Source: SIG78 sp036677805 (lineage in GTDB: Bacteria > Verrucomicrobiota > Lentisphaeria > Victivallales > Victivallaceae). Taken from it: a stretch of 64,000 nucleotides of DNA. The position numbers and the translations under genes are program-made. The notes under the pieces are model-generated. The model did not search any database and was not told the origin of the DNA. It saw only the letters and a list, made by a program, of their open reading frames with translations. Below are positions 17,954 to 26,133 of this stretch, piece by piece (the stretch's first letter is position 1; every line of letters starts with the position of its first letter). Location of the stretch: the NCBI GenBank assembly GCA_036677805.1, contig JAVBVS010000016.1, forward strand, positions 186,001 through 250,000. Reading direction: 5' to 3'.

Positions 17954-19212
17954 GACACCATCCCTGTTTTGCCGTGATTCCGTTCCAATATACGTTGATA
18001 GATGTTCAGCAAATCCGCCGCCCGCAGCTCCCACCGGAACTCGCGCGCGGTCTTGTACGCCGCCACCCGGATTTTTTCGAGCTCGGCGTAATTCCGCGGA
18101 TCGAGCAGACGCTCGCACCGGGCGATCCATTCCGGGAAGCAACTCGGCGTCCCGAAAAATCCATTTTCCCCGTCCCGCACCAAGTCCGAACCGCCGCCGA
18201 CCCGCGCCACGCAGGTTACGGCCCCCGCCGCAAACGCTTCCAGCACCGTCATGCCCACCACATCATACTGGGAGGGCTGCACCACCAGCGCCGCCGACTG
18301 ATAAGCCGCGCGAAACCGTTCGTCCCCCGGCGGCAGTCCGGGAATGACGGTCATCCGGTCGCCCATCGCGCGCTCCGCGGCGATCGCTTCGAGTTCCCGC
18401 AGATATTGCCGCGACAACACCGCCCCCAACAGCACCAGATGGCAATTCCGGCCTCGGTTGTTCAAAACCATCACGGTCTCGATCAGCGCCTTCTGGTTCT
18501 TGCAGCTCAGAATGCCGCCGACCGCCAGGAGGATCGCCCGTTGCGGCGGAATCTGGTAGAAAGAACGGAAATCGACCTTGGCCGGCTGGTTGAAATAATC
18601 GTAATCCACGCCCGGCGGAAAATATTCGACCCGGCCATTTTCCAGCCAGTCACTCAGACCGCGCGTCAGGTTGCGGTCGCCGGCCAGCACCAGATCGGCT
18701 CCAGCCAGAGCTTCGGAATTGATCGCCACCGCCTCTTCAAACAACTTCGGATCGGCCAGCAGCATCCGCCGCTCCGCCGTCCCGCCCCGCGGCGGCTGCG
18801 CCATGTCGCAGCTGCGGTAATCGCAACTGCGGCAATGCATGATGAAGGGAATCCCCATCTCGGCGGCGGCGGCATAGACGTCGCGCGCCAATGATCCGAA
18901 CGCAAAACAATGAATCAGGTCAAACCGGTTCTTGCGCAGGAAAACATCCAGCGCGGGCGACTCCAGCTCATCATAACTGACTTCATCGCCGTGCACCTTG
19001 CGATGCCAGCGCCAGCGCTCGGGCGCACATAAAAAGCGATGGATTTCGATGCCCTCGACGACCTCGAGCGCACATTGCGCCGGTTCGCGGGTCGCGGCAA
19101 TGGTACAGACCGTGCCGCGCGCCATGAGTTCCCGGGACAAGTGCCAGACCAGATTTTCCGTCGCCCCCCAGACCGATTGATCGAATCGGGGCAGCACCTG
19201 CAATATTTTCAT
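17950..19212 (-). CDS. Glycosyltransferase family 4
   Basis: 420 residues from ATG 19210-19212 (a TTG two codons upstream is less likely). GT-B fold retaining glycosyltransferase. The N-terminal acceptor domain starts MKILQVLPRFDQSVWGATEN with the glycine-rich loop. The C-terminal donor domain shows VGGILSCKNQKALIETVMVL and VVQPSQYDVVGMTVLEAFAA, the usual EX7E-type nucleotide-sugar region (here D in place of the first E: YDVVGMTVLE). GGSDLVRDGENGFF completes the pattern. It probably builds a surface glycan or glycolipid; donor and acceptor are unknown. It is first in the four-gene minus-strand operon and overlaps pyrC by four bases. Confidence 0.9.
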   Translation of the reverse strand: MKILQVLPRFDQSVWGATENLVWHLSRELMARGTVCTIAATREPAQCALEVVEGIEIHRFLCAPERWRWHRKVHGDEVSYDELESPALDVFLRKNRFDLIHCFAFGSLARDVYAAAAEMGIPFIMHCRSCDYRSCDMAQPPRGGTAERRMLLADPKLFEEAVAINSEALAGADLVLAGDRNLTRGLSDWLENGRVEYFPPGVDYDYFNQPAKVDFRSFYQIPPQRAILLAVGGILSCKNQKALIETVMVLNNRGRNCHLVLLGAVLSRQYLRELEAIAAERAMGDRMTVIPGLPPGDERFRAAYQSAALVVQPSQYDVVGMTVLEAFAAGAVTCVARVGGGSDLVRDGENGFFGTPSCFPEWIARCERLLDPRNYAELEKIRVAAYKTAREFRWELRAADLLNIYQRILERNHGKTGMVS

Positions 19213-19422
19213 GCCCAACCCAAGCTTCGTCCGAAATGTTTCACCGAAAAATCACACCACCCAGCCCGGACATGGAAAAATATAGCGCCCGGAACCGCCA
19301 AATACAAGCAAAAATCCGTAAAAATAGCGCATTGCGGGCAAGCAATCATCGTCATCCGGTATTATATTAATGGAATGGTTGTCCAACCCGGGAATTTGTC
19401 AAACACAGGTCGATTGCTTATC

Positions 19423-20433
19423 ATGAAATCCAGATACATACTGCCGGCGATGGTGGCGGCTTCCGTCATCCTCGGCCTGGTCGTAGCCGCCGCCGTTCTC
19501 CGCCACTCCGCCACCATCTCCACGCCGCCGAAAACCGATGTGCCGGAAGAACCGGCGCCGCCGCCACCGCCGCCAGCGCCGGTTTACCGCTACAAAGTCG
19601 AACCGCAGACCGCCGGATTCGGCCAGCCGTTCGACTACAGCACGGCCCGGGTTCTGCCCGAAAATCTGCGTCCGTTCAAAATGAAAGCCGGCATTCTGAT
19701 CGATCTCGACCGGCGCAAGGTGATCTGGGAGTACAACAGCCACGCCCCGGTGCCGATCGCCTCGCTGACCAAGCTGCTTACGATCTACACCGCGTTCGAA
19801 GAATTGGAACGGCGGCCGAGCATCGATCTCGATTCGCTGGCCACGGTCTCGATCGACGCCACCGAAACCGCGCCGGTCAAGATGCATTTCAAACCCGGCG
19901 AAAAGGTCTCCGTCCACGAACTCTTCACCTGCGCCATGCTCAAAAGCGCCAATGACGCCGCCCACCTCATCGCCGAGTATTTCGGCAACGGACGCACCGC
20001 CAATTTCATCGCCATGATGAACGACAAGGCGCGCGAAATCGGCATGACCCAGAGCCACTTCGTCAATGCCAACGGGCTGCCGATCTATTCTCAGAACGAA
20101 GCGACCAAAATGAACACGGCCAGCGCCAATGACTTCGCCCTCCTGATCGAACGGGTTTACGAGTATCCGATGATTCTGCGTTATACCGGGTTGCAGCAGG
20201 CTGCCACCGCCCACGGTCCGGTGGCCAACGGCAACCGGCTGCTCGGCAAAGTCCCGGGCATGGAGGGCATGAAAACCGGGTTCACCCAGGCGGCGGGCCA
20301 CTGTCTGGCGTTCAGCTGCCGCCGCAACGGACGGCGTCTGATCGGCATGGTCACCGGGTTCCAGAAGCGGCCCGATTGTTTCCTTTTCGCCGAAAAACTG
20401 CTTGACTGGGGATTCAGGATCGAGTTGCCCTGA
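19423..20433 (+). CDS. D-alanyl-D-alanine carboxypeptidase (peptidase S11)
   Basis: 336 residues from the ATG at 19423, where a signal-anchor begins (ILPAMVAASVILGLVVAAAV, residues 6-25). A proline-rich linker (EEPAPPPPPPAPV) follows. All three penicillin-binding motifs are in place: SLTK (S114-K117), SAN (S175-N177) and KTG (K284-G286). The protein trims the terminal D-Ala from peptidoglycan pentapeptides in the periplasm; it resembles DacA/DacC-type PBP5 enzymes but lacks a long C-terminal beta domain and anchor, so attachment is probably by the N-terminal helix. It is a single gene on the plus strand. Confidence 0.93.
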   Translation: MKSRYILPAMVAASVILGLVVAAAVLRHSATISTPPKTDVPEEPAPPPPPPAPVYRYKVEPQTAGFGQPFDYSTARVLPENLRPFKMKAGILIDLDRRKVIWEYNSHAPVPIASLTKLLTIYTAFEELERRPSIDLDSLATVSIDATETAPVKMHFKPGEKVSVHELFTCAMLKSANDAAHLIAEYFGNGRTANFIAMMNDKAREIGMTQSHFVNANGLPIYSQNEATKMNTASANDFALLIERVYEYPMILRYTGLQQAATAHGPVANGNRLLGKVPGMEGMKTGFTQAAGHCLAFSCRRNGRRLIGMVTGFQKRPDCFLFAEKLLDWGFRIELP

Positions 20434-20551
20434 AATTCCGGAAAAACCGCAAGATTCGGGCAAAATCACATATTTTCGTACAAAATACCATATTTTTTTC
20501 AAAATTCTCCAGTATATTCAAAATAGAACCTTTTGCAAGGAGAATTTTCCG

Positions 20552-21721
20552 ATGAAAAAATTTGTGATTGCCCAGATCGGCTGCGGCGCGTTCGCCGAAT
20601 TCCAGGACCTGCCCAACTTCACCGCCAATCCACGCTCCACGGTCAAGTACTGCTGTGATATTTCACTTGACCGCGCCCGGCAGATCGCCGCCAAATTCCA
20701 TGTGCCGTACGCAGTCGACCGGCTCGAAACCGTCCTCGACGACCCCGAAGTCGACATCATCAAAATCGCCACCAGCCATGAGGCGCACCGCCCGATCATC
20801 GAAAGCGCCGCCGCCCGCGGCAAGCACATCATCTGCGAAAAGCCGATGGCGCTGGAAGAGGCCGAAGCCTTCGCCATCATGCGCGCGGTGCGCAAACACA
20901 AAGTCAAGCTGGCGGTGGACATGAACCGCCGCATGGCGCCCGCGATGAAGGCGCTCCGCGACCGTTTCCGCGATCATCTGGCCCATCCCGAGTTCAATCC
21001 CTGGCGCTATATCGAAACCGACCGCGCGCTGCTGCCCGAGGAAAAGTATTCCCAGTTCTACCTCAACATTCAGGACGAAAGCAGCTCCTATCGCATGATC
21101 CATCTCGATCCGGCCACCGGCGGCGGCATCATCATGGGGGAAACGGTGCATTGGCTCGACCTCGCCTGCTGGTTCTTCGCGCCCCAGCACCCGGTGGAAA
21201 TCACCGCCTGGGGGTCGCCGCGCCTGACCCACGGCATTCACCTCAAATTCGAATCCGGCGATTCGGCCACGATCAGCTATTCCTCGGGCGGCACCTTCGA
21301 TTACCCCAAGGAAACCTTTTACGCCACCGCCAACGGCGTGATGTTCCGCAATGATTTCTTCGTGGAAAACAACTATTACGGCATCCCCGGCAATCCCCGC
21401 GAAATCTTCGCTCTCCAGCGCGACCCGCTGCCCGCAGTCGGGACCGAGGGCGGTCTGTCCGGGTATCTGGCCAAATACCATGCCGCCATGGCCAAAACCC
21501 GCGACAAGCGCGCGATCCTCGGCGCCGCCGTGGTCGACAAAGGCCATACCGCCGTGATCGACGGATTTTTCGACGCAATCGAAAATAATACGCCGAGTCC
21601 CTGCGACGAAAACGCCGGCTGGATTGCGGTCTATCTCGCCCGGCTGGCGATCAAGTCGATCGAGCTGCGCCAGACGCTGCCGGTGGGCATTGAAAAGCTG
21701 GAACCAGCGCTGCTTTACTGA
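20552..21721 (+). CDS. Gfo/Idh/MocA-family oxidoreductase
   Basis: 389 residues from ATG 20552 with AAGGAG at 20537-20542. The N-terminal Rossmann fold starts IAQIGCGAFAE and the family motif EKP appears in HIICEKPMALEEAEA. A long alpha/beta C-terminal domain follows (HLDPATGGGIIMGETVHWLD), with a histidine in the position used for catalysis in many members. Such enzymes oxidise or epimerise sugars and inositols with NAD(P). It is followed by a strong bidirectional terminator, then a convergent GntR regulator; the TACAAAATACC at 20479-20489 upstream weakly resembles the operator motif of that regulator. Confidence 0.9.
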   Translation: MKKFVIAQIGCGAFAEFQDLPNFTANPRSTVKYCCDISLDRARQIAAKFHVPYAVDRLETVLDDPEVDIIKIATSHEAHRPIIESAAARGKHIICEKPMALEEAEAFAIMRAVRKHKVKLAVDMNRRMAPAMKALRDRFRDHLAHPEFNPWRYIETDRALLPEEKYSQFYLNIQDESSSYRMIHLDPATGGGIIMGETVHWLDLACWFFAPQHPVEITAWGSPRLTHGIHLKFESGDSATISYSSGGTFDYPKETFYATANGVMFRNDFFVENNYYGIPGNPREIFALQRDPLPAVGTEGGLSGYLAKYHAAMAKTRDKRAILGAAVVDKGHTAVIDGFFDAIENNTPSPCDENAGWIAVYLARLAIKSIELRQTLPVGIEKLEPALLY

Positions 21722-21733
21722 GCCGACGATAAT

Positions 21734-21773
21734 AAAATGCCGTGCCGAATCTCAGGTTCGGCGCGGCATTTTT
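21734..21773. terminator. Bidirectional intrinsic terminator
   Basis: 16-bp stem AAAATGCCGTGCCGAA / TTCGGCGCGGCATTTT with one wobble pair and a 7-nt loop, flanked by A and T tracts on both sides. It separates the plus-strand oxidoreductase from the minus-strand GntR regulator. Confidence 0.9.
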
Positions 21774-21782
21774 CCAGATTCT

Positions 21783-22805
21783 TTACTGCTGAACGATCAA
21801 TTCGGTTTTCGGCCGGGCCAGGAAACGCTCCGGGCTCCGGCTGGCGACATGGCCGAGCCAATGCAGGATTTCCTGCCGGAAGAGCCGGAATGACTGCCGC
21901 ATGATCGCCACCCCCTTGAATCGCGCCAGCTGCGGTTCTTCGTCCAGAGTCAGCAGAAAGTAATCTTTTCCCACATGCCGATGATATCGCGCGGCAGTCT
22001 GAATGAATTGCGGCGCAAGATCGCAATTGAGCACGAATACTCCGCGGGGGCAGCGGTCCCGGCTGAAAAGTTGCAACCCGATTTCCTCAAAACAGTCTTC
22101 CGGCGCGGAGAAATCCCTGACCAGCAGCGCCTCCGGAGCCAGCCGGGCGCCAAGTTTGATGCACAATTCGTAAAAAGCCAGCATCCGGGGCATCTGATAC
22201 GGACGCAGATACGACGGCTGGTGCGCTACGAAAGCCAGCTCCCGACCCGCCTCGATCATCAACCAGGAGAGGCCTTCGCGGATGCTGCTCTCGGGATCGG
22301 TGATGATGGCATCCATACGCCCGTAATCCCGGTTGATCAGCAACTGCGGAATCCCTTTGGAATGAAGATGCTCCATCATGTCGATCTGCGACGAAAGCGG
22401 CAGCAGCCAGATCACGGCGCGGGGCGCGTCGAACAATCGGTCCATATGATCCCGGACGTAATCGAACTCCATCCAGCGCAACGGCGGCGCCGTTTCCGGA
22501 AAGTCAAAGAAGATATCCGAAAAAGGATATTGATGCATGTCCCAGGAGAGATTGTTGGCGACGACAATGATTTCCTGAATCGCAACGCCGTAAGGTCCAG
22601 GCCGGACGAAGGTTCCGGACCCCTTGCGTCCGCCGAGATGGCCGGAGCGGACCAGATTGGCGACCGCCCGCTCCACCGTCGTCCGCGAACAGTGATACTT
22701 GTCGGCCAGCCGGTTGCGCGAAGCGATGCGGCTGCCGGGCGGACGCTTGCCGGAATTGATTTCGTCGAGCAGATGCCGCTCCAGCAGGGCGGTTTTGGAA
22801 AGCAT
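21783..22805 (-). CDS. GntR-type HTH regulator with LacI-like sensor domain
   Basis: 340 residues from ATG 22803-22805 (GGAG eight bases upstream). The frame is open further up, but that part lies over the promoter. Residues 5-68 form a winged helix (LLERHLLDEINSGKRPPGSR, then LADKYHCSRTTVERAVANLV and GRKGSGTFVRPGPYG). The rest is a sensor domain of the LacI/periplasmic-binding type (IIVVANNLSWDMHQYPF ... FLLTLDEEPQLARF). It is transcribed divergently from a Gfo/Idh/MocA dehydrogenase and sugar-isomerase-like gene, and both promoters carry the same 22-bp motif, so I infer it represses both itself and them. Confidence 0.88.
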   Translation of the reverse strand: MLSKTALLERHLLDEINSGKRPPGSRIASRNRLADKYHCSRTTVERAVANLVRSGHLGGRKGSGTFVRPGPYGVAIQEIIVVANNLSWDMHQYPFSDIFFDFPETAPPLRWMEFDYVRDHMDRLFDAPRAVIWLLPLSSQIDMMEHLHSKGIPQLLINRDYGRMDAIITDPESSIREGLSWLMIEAGRELAFVAHQPSYLRPYQMPRMLAFYELCIKLGARLAPEALLVRDFSAPEDCFEEIGLQLFSRDRCPRGVFVLNCDLAPQFIQTAARYHRHVGKDYFLLTLDEEPQLARFKGVAIMRQSFRLFRQEILHWLGHVASRSPERFLARPKTELIVQQ

Positions 22806-22845
22806 GGCCGAACTCCGAAAAAAGCAAAAAAACTGCATTGCAATC

Positions 22846-22873
22846 AATATAATACAAGAATACAGCTTTTCAA
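22846..22873 (-). promoter_or_regulatory. Promoter of the GntR gene with operator in the spacer
   Basis: TTGAAA (22868-22873), 16-bp spacer, TATATT (22846-22851) on the minus strand. The spacer coincides with the first copy of the repeated motif, so a protein bound there would block RNA polymerase. Confidence 0.65.
22849..22870. repeat. Operator-like motif, copy 1
   Basis: Reads ATAATACA-AGAA-TACAGCTTTT. It matches copy 2 at 22959 in all positions except the variable core (AGAA versus TCAG) and the last base. Each copy contains two direct TACA half-sites eight bases apart. Confidence 0.7.
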
Positions 22874-22958
22874 ATTTCAAAAATAAATGATTGATTTTTA
22901 TTTGGTGCTGAAAAAATAATCATTCCGGAAAATTAAACCGTAATAACAAAAAAATATT

Positions 22959-22980
22959 ATAATACATCAGTACAGCTTTA
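22959..22980. repeat. Operator-like motif, copy 2, overlapping a rightward TATAAT
   Basis: Reads ATAATACA-TCAG-TACAGCTTTA, exactly 110 bp from copy 1 in the same orientation. Its left end overlaps the perfect -10 hexamer TATAAT at 22958-22963 that would serve the dehydrogenase gene starting at 23168. Confidence 0.7.
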
Positions 22981-23167
22981 TCACCGGAAAATGGAGATTG
23001 CAATTTGCAAAAAACCGTTTTTTTCCATACATTAATCGTCATCGAAAACAACCTGGAGTTTGTCACTGATCCTGAGAATGCCACGATCAAGGCGCCGGAC
23101 AGGCAATCGCCGATCAGAGCGTTTTCGCTTATGGCGTGATAAACTCTTAACCCAATGGACGGAATTT

Positions 23168-24298
23168 ATGAATCGGGTGCGTTTCGGCATCATCGGAGTC
23201 GGCAACATGGGTTCGGCCCATGTTGAATTCGTCAAAAAAATCGACATTGCCGAATTGACCGCAGTCTGCGATGTCAGCCCCGCGGCGCTGAAGCGGATCG
23301 CGCCCCGCCTGACGCCGGATTGCCGGACCTTCGACGATGCGGAACGCTTTTTCCGCGAAGCTCCGATTGACGCGGTGATTGTCGCCACGCCGCATTACAG
23401 TCACGTCGACCTGGCGATCCGCGCCATGGCGGCGGGCAAGCATCTGATCGTGGAAAAACCGATTGCGGTCCACAAGGCCGAGGCCGAGCGGCTGCTGCGC
23501 GCGGCGGAGCAATATCCGGCGACGGTCAAATCGGCCATGTTCAATCTCCGGACCGTGGCCGTGCACCGGAAGCTCAAACAGCTGATCGATGCCGGGGAAT
23601 TCGGCGCCATCCGGCGAATCAGCTGGATCATAACCGACTGGTTCCGCAGCCAGCACTATTACGACTCCGGCGACTGGCGGGCGACCTGGCGGGGCGAAGG
23701 CGGCGGCGTACTGCTCAACCAGTGTCCGCACCAGCTTGATCTGTGGCAGTGGTTCTTCGGCATGCCGATGAAAGTCCGGGCAATGGCGGCATGCGGCAAA
23801 TATCACCGTATCGAAGTCGAGGACGAAGTCAACGCCTGTCTGGAATACGCCGACGGCAAAATCGGCAATTTCATCACCACCACCGGCGAGGCGCCCGGAA
23901 CCAACCGGCTGGAAATCGCCGCCGAGCGCGGCCGGGTGATTCTGGAAAATGGGCAGCTCTCTTTCCGGCGCAACGAAATTGAAACTTCCGTATTCAGCCG
24001 GTCGACTGCCATGAGTTTCGCCATGCCGCCGTGCTGGGATTGTTCGATTCCGATCCAGCAGGAGCCGAGCGGACACGCGGTCGTGATCGAAAATCTGGCA
24101 GCGGCGGTGCTGCGTCAGGAGCCGTTGATCGCCCCGCTGGAGGAAGGCATCCGCAGTCTGGAACTGGGCAATGCGATGCTGCTGGCAGGTCTGACCGGGC
24201 GAGCGGTCGACCTGCTGCTGGATGCGGTCGCCTATGCCGCTGAGCTGGCAAAATTGGTGGCGGCATCCGCCGGAACTCCGGCTGTGCGCCCATTCTGA
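23168..24298 (+). CDS. Gfo/Idh/MocA-family oxidoreductase
   Basis: 376 residues from ATG 23168 (GGACGGAATTT upstream). Rossmann motif FGIIGVGNMGSAHVEF and the EKP motif in HLIVEKPIAVHKAEAERLL. The C-terminal domain contains GEGGGVLLNQCPHQLDLWQW, with the His-containing motif common in sugar and inositol dehydrogenases. NAD(P)-dependent oxidation or epimerisation of a sugar or cyclitol is expected; the substrate is unknown. It precedes an isomerase/epimerase-like gene by 75 nt and lies downstream of the GntR operator, so the two genes form a small catabolic operon. Confidence 0.92.
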   Translation: MNRVRFGIIGVGNMGSAHVEFVKKIDIAELTAVCDVSPAALKRIAPRLTPDCRTFDDAERFFREAPIDAVIVATPHYSHVDLAIRAMAAGKHLIVEKPIAVHKAEAERLLRAAEQYPATVKSAMFNLRTVAVHRKLKQLIDAGEFGAIRRISWIITDWFRSQHYYDSGDWRATWRGEGGGVLLNQCPHQLDLWQWFFGMPMKVRAMAACGKYHRIEVEDEVNACLEYADGKIGNFITTTGEAPGTNRLEIAAERGRVILENGQLSFRRNEIETSVFSRSTAMSFAMPPCWDCSIPIQQEPSGHAVVIENLAAAVLRQEPLIAPLEEGIRSLELGNAMLLAGLTGRAVDLLLDAVAYAAELAKLVAASAGTPAVRPF

Positions 24299-24373
24299 AC
24301 CCCGCCGGAACAGCAATCGGATTCAGCAACCGCCGGCGGAATTGCCGCCGGCCGAAACGCAGGAGAAAAGACG

Positions 24374-25324
24374 ATGTTTTTAAGCGGATTCGCCAGCGAG
24401 GCGGGAAGAGTTTTTGCCGATCAAATCGCCGTAACCCGGGAACTCGGCTGGCATTATATTGAAAGCATGTTCATCGGCGACAGCGAGCTTGCGCATATCG
24501 GCGAAGCCGAATTCGAAGCGGTCGCCGCCGCGCTGGCGGAGGCCGGTCTGGAGATCAATTGTTACGCCAGCCGGATCGCCAACTGGAGCCGCCACCCGCG
24601 CCGCGAGGAGGATTTCGCCGCCAGCCGGGAAGAGCTGGAGCTGGTTCTGCCGCGAATGCGGAAACTTGGAATCAAGATGCTTCGCGGCATGAGTTTCCTG
24701 GTACCGAAGGACGAAACACCCGACACGCCGGAACTTGAAGCGATCATTTTCGCCAAACTCAACACTCTGGTTCGAATCTGCGCCGATCATGGCGTCCGGT
24801 ACGGCCATGAAAATTGCATGAATTACGGCGGACTGTCCTATCGGCATACGTTGAAACTGCTGGAACGGGTGCGATCGCCCGCCCTCACCCTGGTTTTCGA
24901 CACCGGCAACCCGGTGTTTACGCCGGACCGGGACGATCCGGTCGCGCGTCCGTCGCAGTCGAGTTGGGAATTTTACCGCAATGTCCGCGAATTCATCGGC
25001 TATGTCCATATCAAAGACGGCATCATGCAGGTCGGCCCCGACGGCTCCCGCAACATGACCTTCACCTTTCCCGGCGAAGGCGCCGGCGAAGTGACGAAAA
25101 TCGTCGGCGACCTGCTGGCGCACGGTTACGACGGCGGATTCTCCATCGAGCCCCACATGACGCCGCTCTTCCAACCCGGCGACAATCGCGACGATCCGCG
25201 GATTCAGGCGCTGCGGCGGCGGGAAACCTACGTCGAATACGGCCGGCGTTTCGAACGGCTGCTGGCGGCGGAAAAAGTAAAACTTCACGCCGCCGGAACC
25301 AGCGGCGCGGTCACTGGAGCTTGA
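24374..25324 (+). CDS. Sugar phosphate isomerase/epimerase-like TIM-barrel protein
   Basis: 316 residues, AGGAGAAAAGACG directly before the ATG. The xylose-isomerase-like TIM barrel (AP endonuclease family 2 fold) shows the expected ligand positions: YGHENCMN near residue 142, LVFDTGNPVF near 175, YVHIKDG near 215 and FSIEPHM near 257, a set of Glu, Asp and His residues that bind a divalent metal. Members isomerise or epimerise keto sugars and inositol derivatives, often next to Gfo/Idh/MocA dehydrogenases as here. The last 14 nt overlap the convergent M48 peptidase gene. Confidence 0.9.
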   Translation: MFLSGFASEAGRVFADQIAVTRELGWHYIESMFIGDSELAHIGEAEFEAVAAALAEAGLEINCYASRIANWSRHPRREEDFAASREELELVLPRMRKLGIKMLRGMSFLVPKDETPDTPELEAIIFAKLNTLVRICADHGVRYGHENCMNYGGLSYRHTLKLLERVRSPALTLVFDTGNPVFTPDRDDPVARPSQSSWEFYRNVREFIGYVHIKDGIMQVGPDGSRNMTFTFPGEGAGEVTKIVGDLLAHGYDGGFSIEPHMTPLFQPGDNRDDPRIQALRRRETYVEYGRRFERLLAAEKVKLHAAGTSGAVTGA

Positions 25325-26111
25325 CGCCGAGGCCGCGAGGCCTGGCGACCTTGCGGTAACAGGCCTCAGCCTTCGGCAGGTCCTTTTCCAGATCGGCGAT
25401 GCGATCGGCGCCGCCCGGATGGGTCGACAGCCAGCCGGCAATCTTCGACCCCGTCCCGGTGTCGCCGAACTTCTTCCAGAAGGTGATCGCGGCATGCGGA
25501 TCGTAGCCGGCCTGCGCCATCATGATTAAGCCGATGTAGTCGGCCTCGCTTTCGTTGGCGCGGCTGAAGGGCAGCATCACCCCGAACTGCGTTCCGACCC
25601 CGTAGGCCGAAGCGACCCACGGATCGTCGATCGTGGCTTCGACGGCCGTCGCCCCCAGCGAACGCAAGGCGTCCCATGACATCCGCTCGCCGCTGTGGCG
25701 GGCGATCGCATGGGCGATTTCATGGGCGACCACGCAGGCCAGTTCGGCGTCGTTGGCGACGTAGCGGAAGAGTCCGCTGTAGACGCCGACTTTGCCGCCG
25801 GGCAGACAGAAAGCGTTGGCGGTACTGTCTTCAAATACCAGGAATTCCCATTGAAAATCATTGGCCGGAGCCACCGCCTTGAGCGCGGGCCCGACCCGAT
25901 CGAGCGCCGCGGTGTATTTTTTGTCGCCGGACACCTTGAGTTTCTTTTTATACTCGGCGTAAGCCTCCGCTCCGACGGTATTTTCGTAATCGCTGCCGGT
26001 CAGCAGCAGCTGATAGCGGTCCGAAACCGGAACGGCCCGGCAGCCGACGCCGCACCATGCGGCGGAAAACGCAATCGCACCCAGCAGCCAAGCCGTCCGG
26101 AACCGGTTCAT
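25311..26111 (-). CDS. M48-family zinc metallopeptidase, probable lipoprotein
   Basis: 266 residues from ATG 26109-26111 (GAGGAGATCGC upstream). The signal sequence ends near C24 (WCGVGCRAVP), a weak lipobox, so envelope anchoring is likely but not certain. The zinc site HEIAH (H130, E131, H134) and the downstream third ligand in NESEAD (E187) mark a Ste24/LoiP/BepA-type M48 enzyme. Such periplasmic peptidases take part in outer-membrane protein quality control. It follows the aminotransferase gene by 22 nt on the same strand and converges with the TIM-barrel gene. Confidence 0.9.
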   Translation of the reverse strand: MNRFRTAWLLGAIAFSAAWCGVGCRAVPVSDRYQLLLTGSDYENTVGAEAYAEYKKKLKVSGDKKYTAALDRVGPALKAVAPANDFQWEFLVFEDSTANAFCLPGGKVGVYSGLFRYVANDAELACVVAHEIAHAIARHSGERMSWDALRSLGATAVEATIDDPWVASAYGVGTQFGVMLPFSRANESEADYIGLIMMAQAGYDPHAAITFWKKFGDTGTGSKIAGWLSTHPGGADRIADLEKDLPKAEACYRKVARPRGLGVKLQ

Positions 26112-26133
26112 AATGCGATCTCCTCGGGTTAAG

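Larger units (their letters stand above)
22806..23167. other. Divergent regulatory region (362 bp, AT-rich)
   Basis: No gene. It holds two copies of a 22-bp motif at 22849-22870 and 22959-22980, a minus-strand promoter for the GntR gene and a TATAAT (22958-22963) pointing right. The part from 23041 to 23167 shows no further element I can support except the ribosome site of the gene at 23168. Confidence 0.7.
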
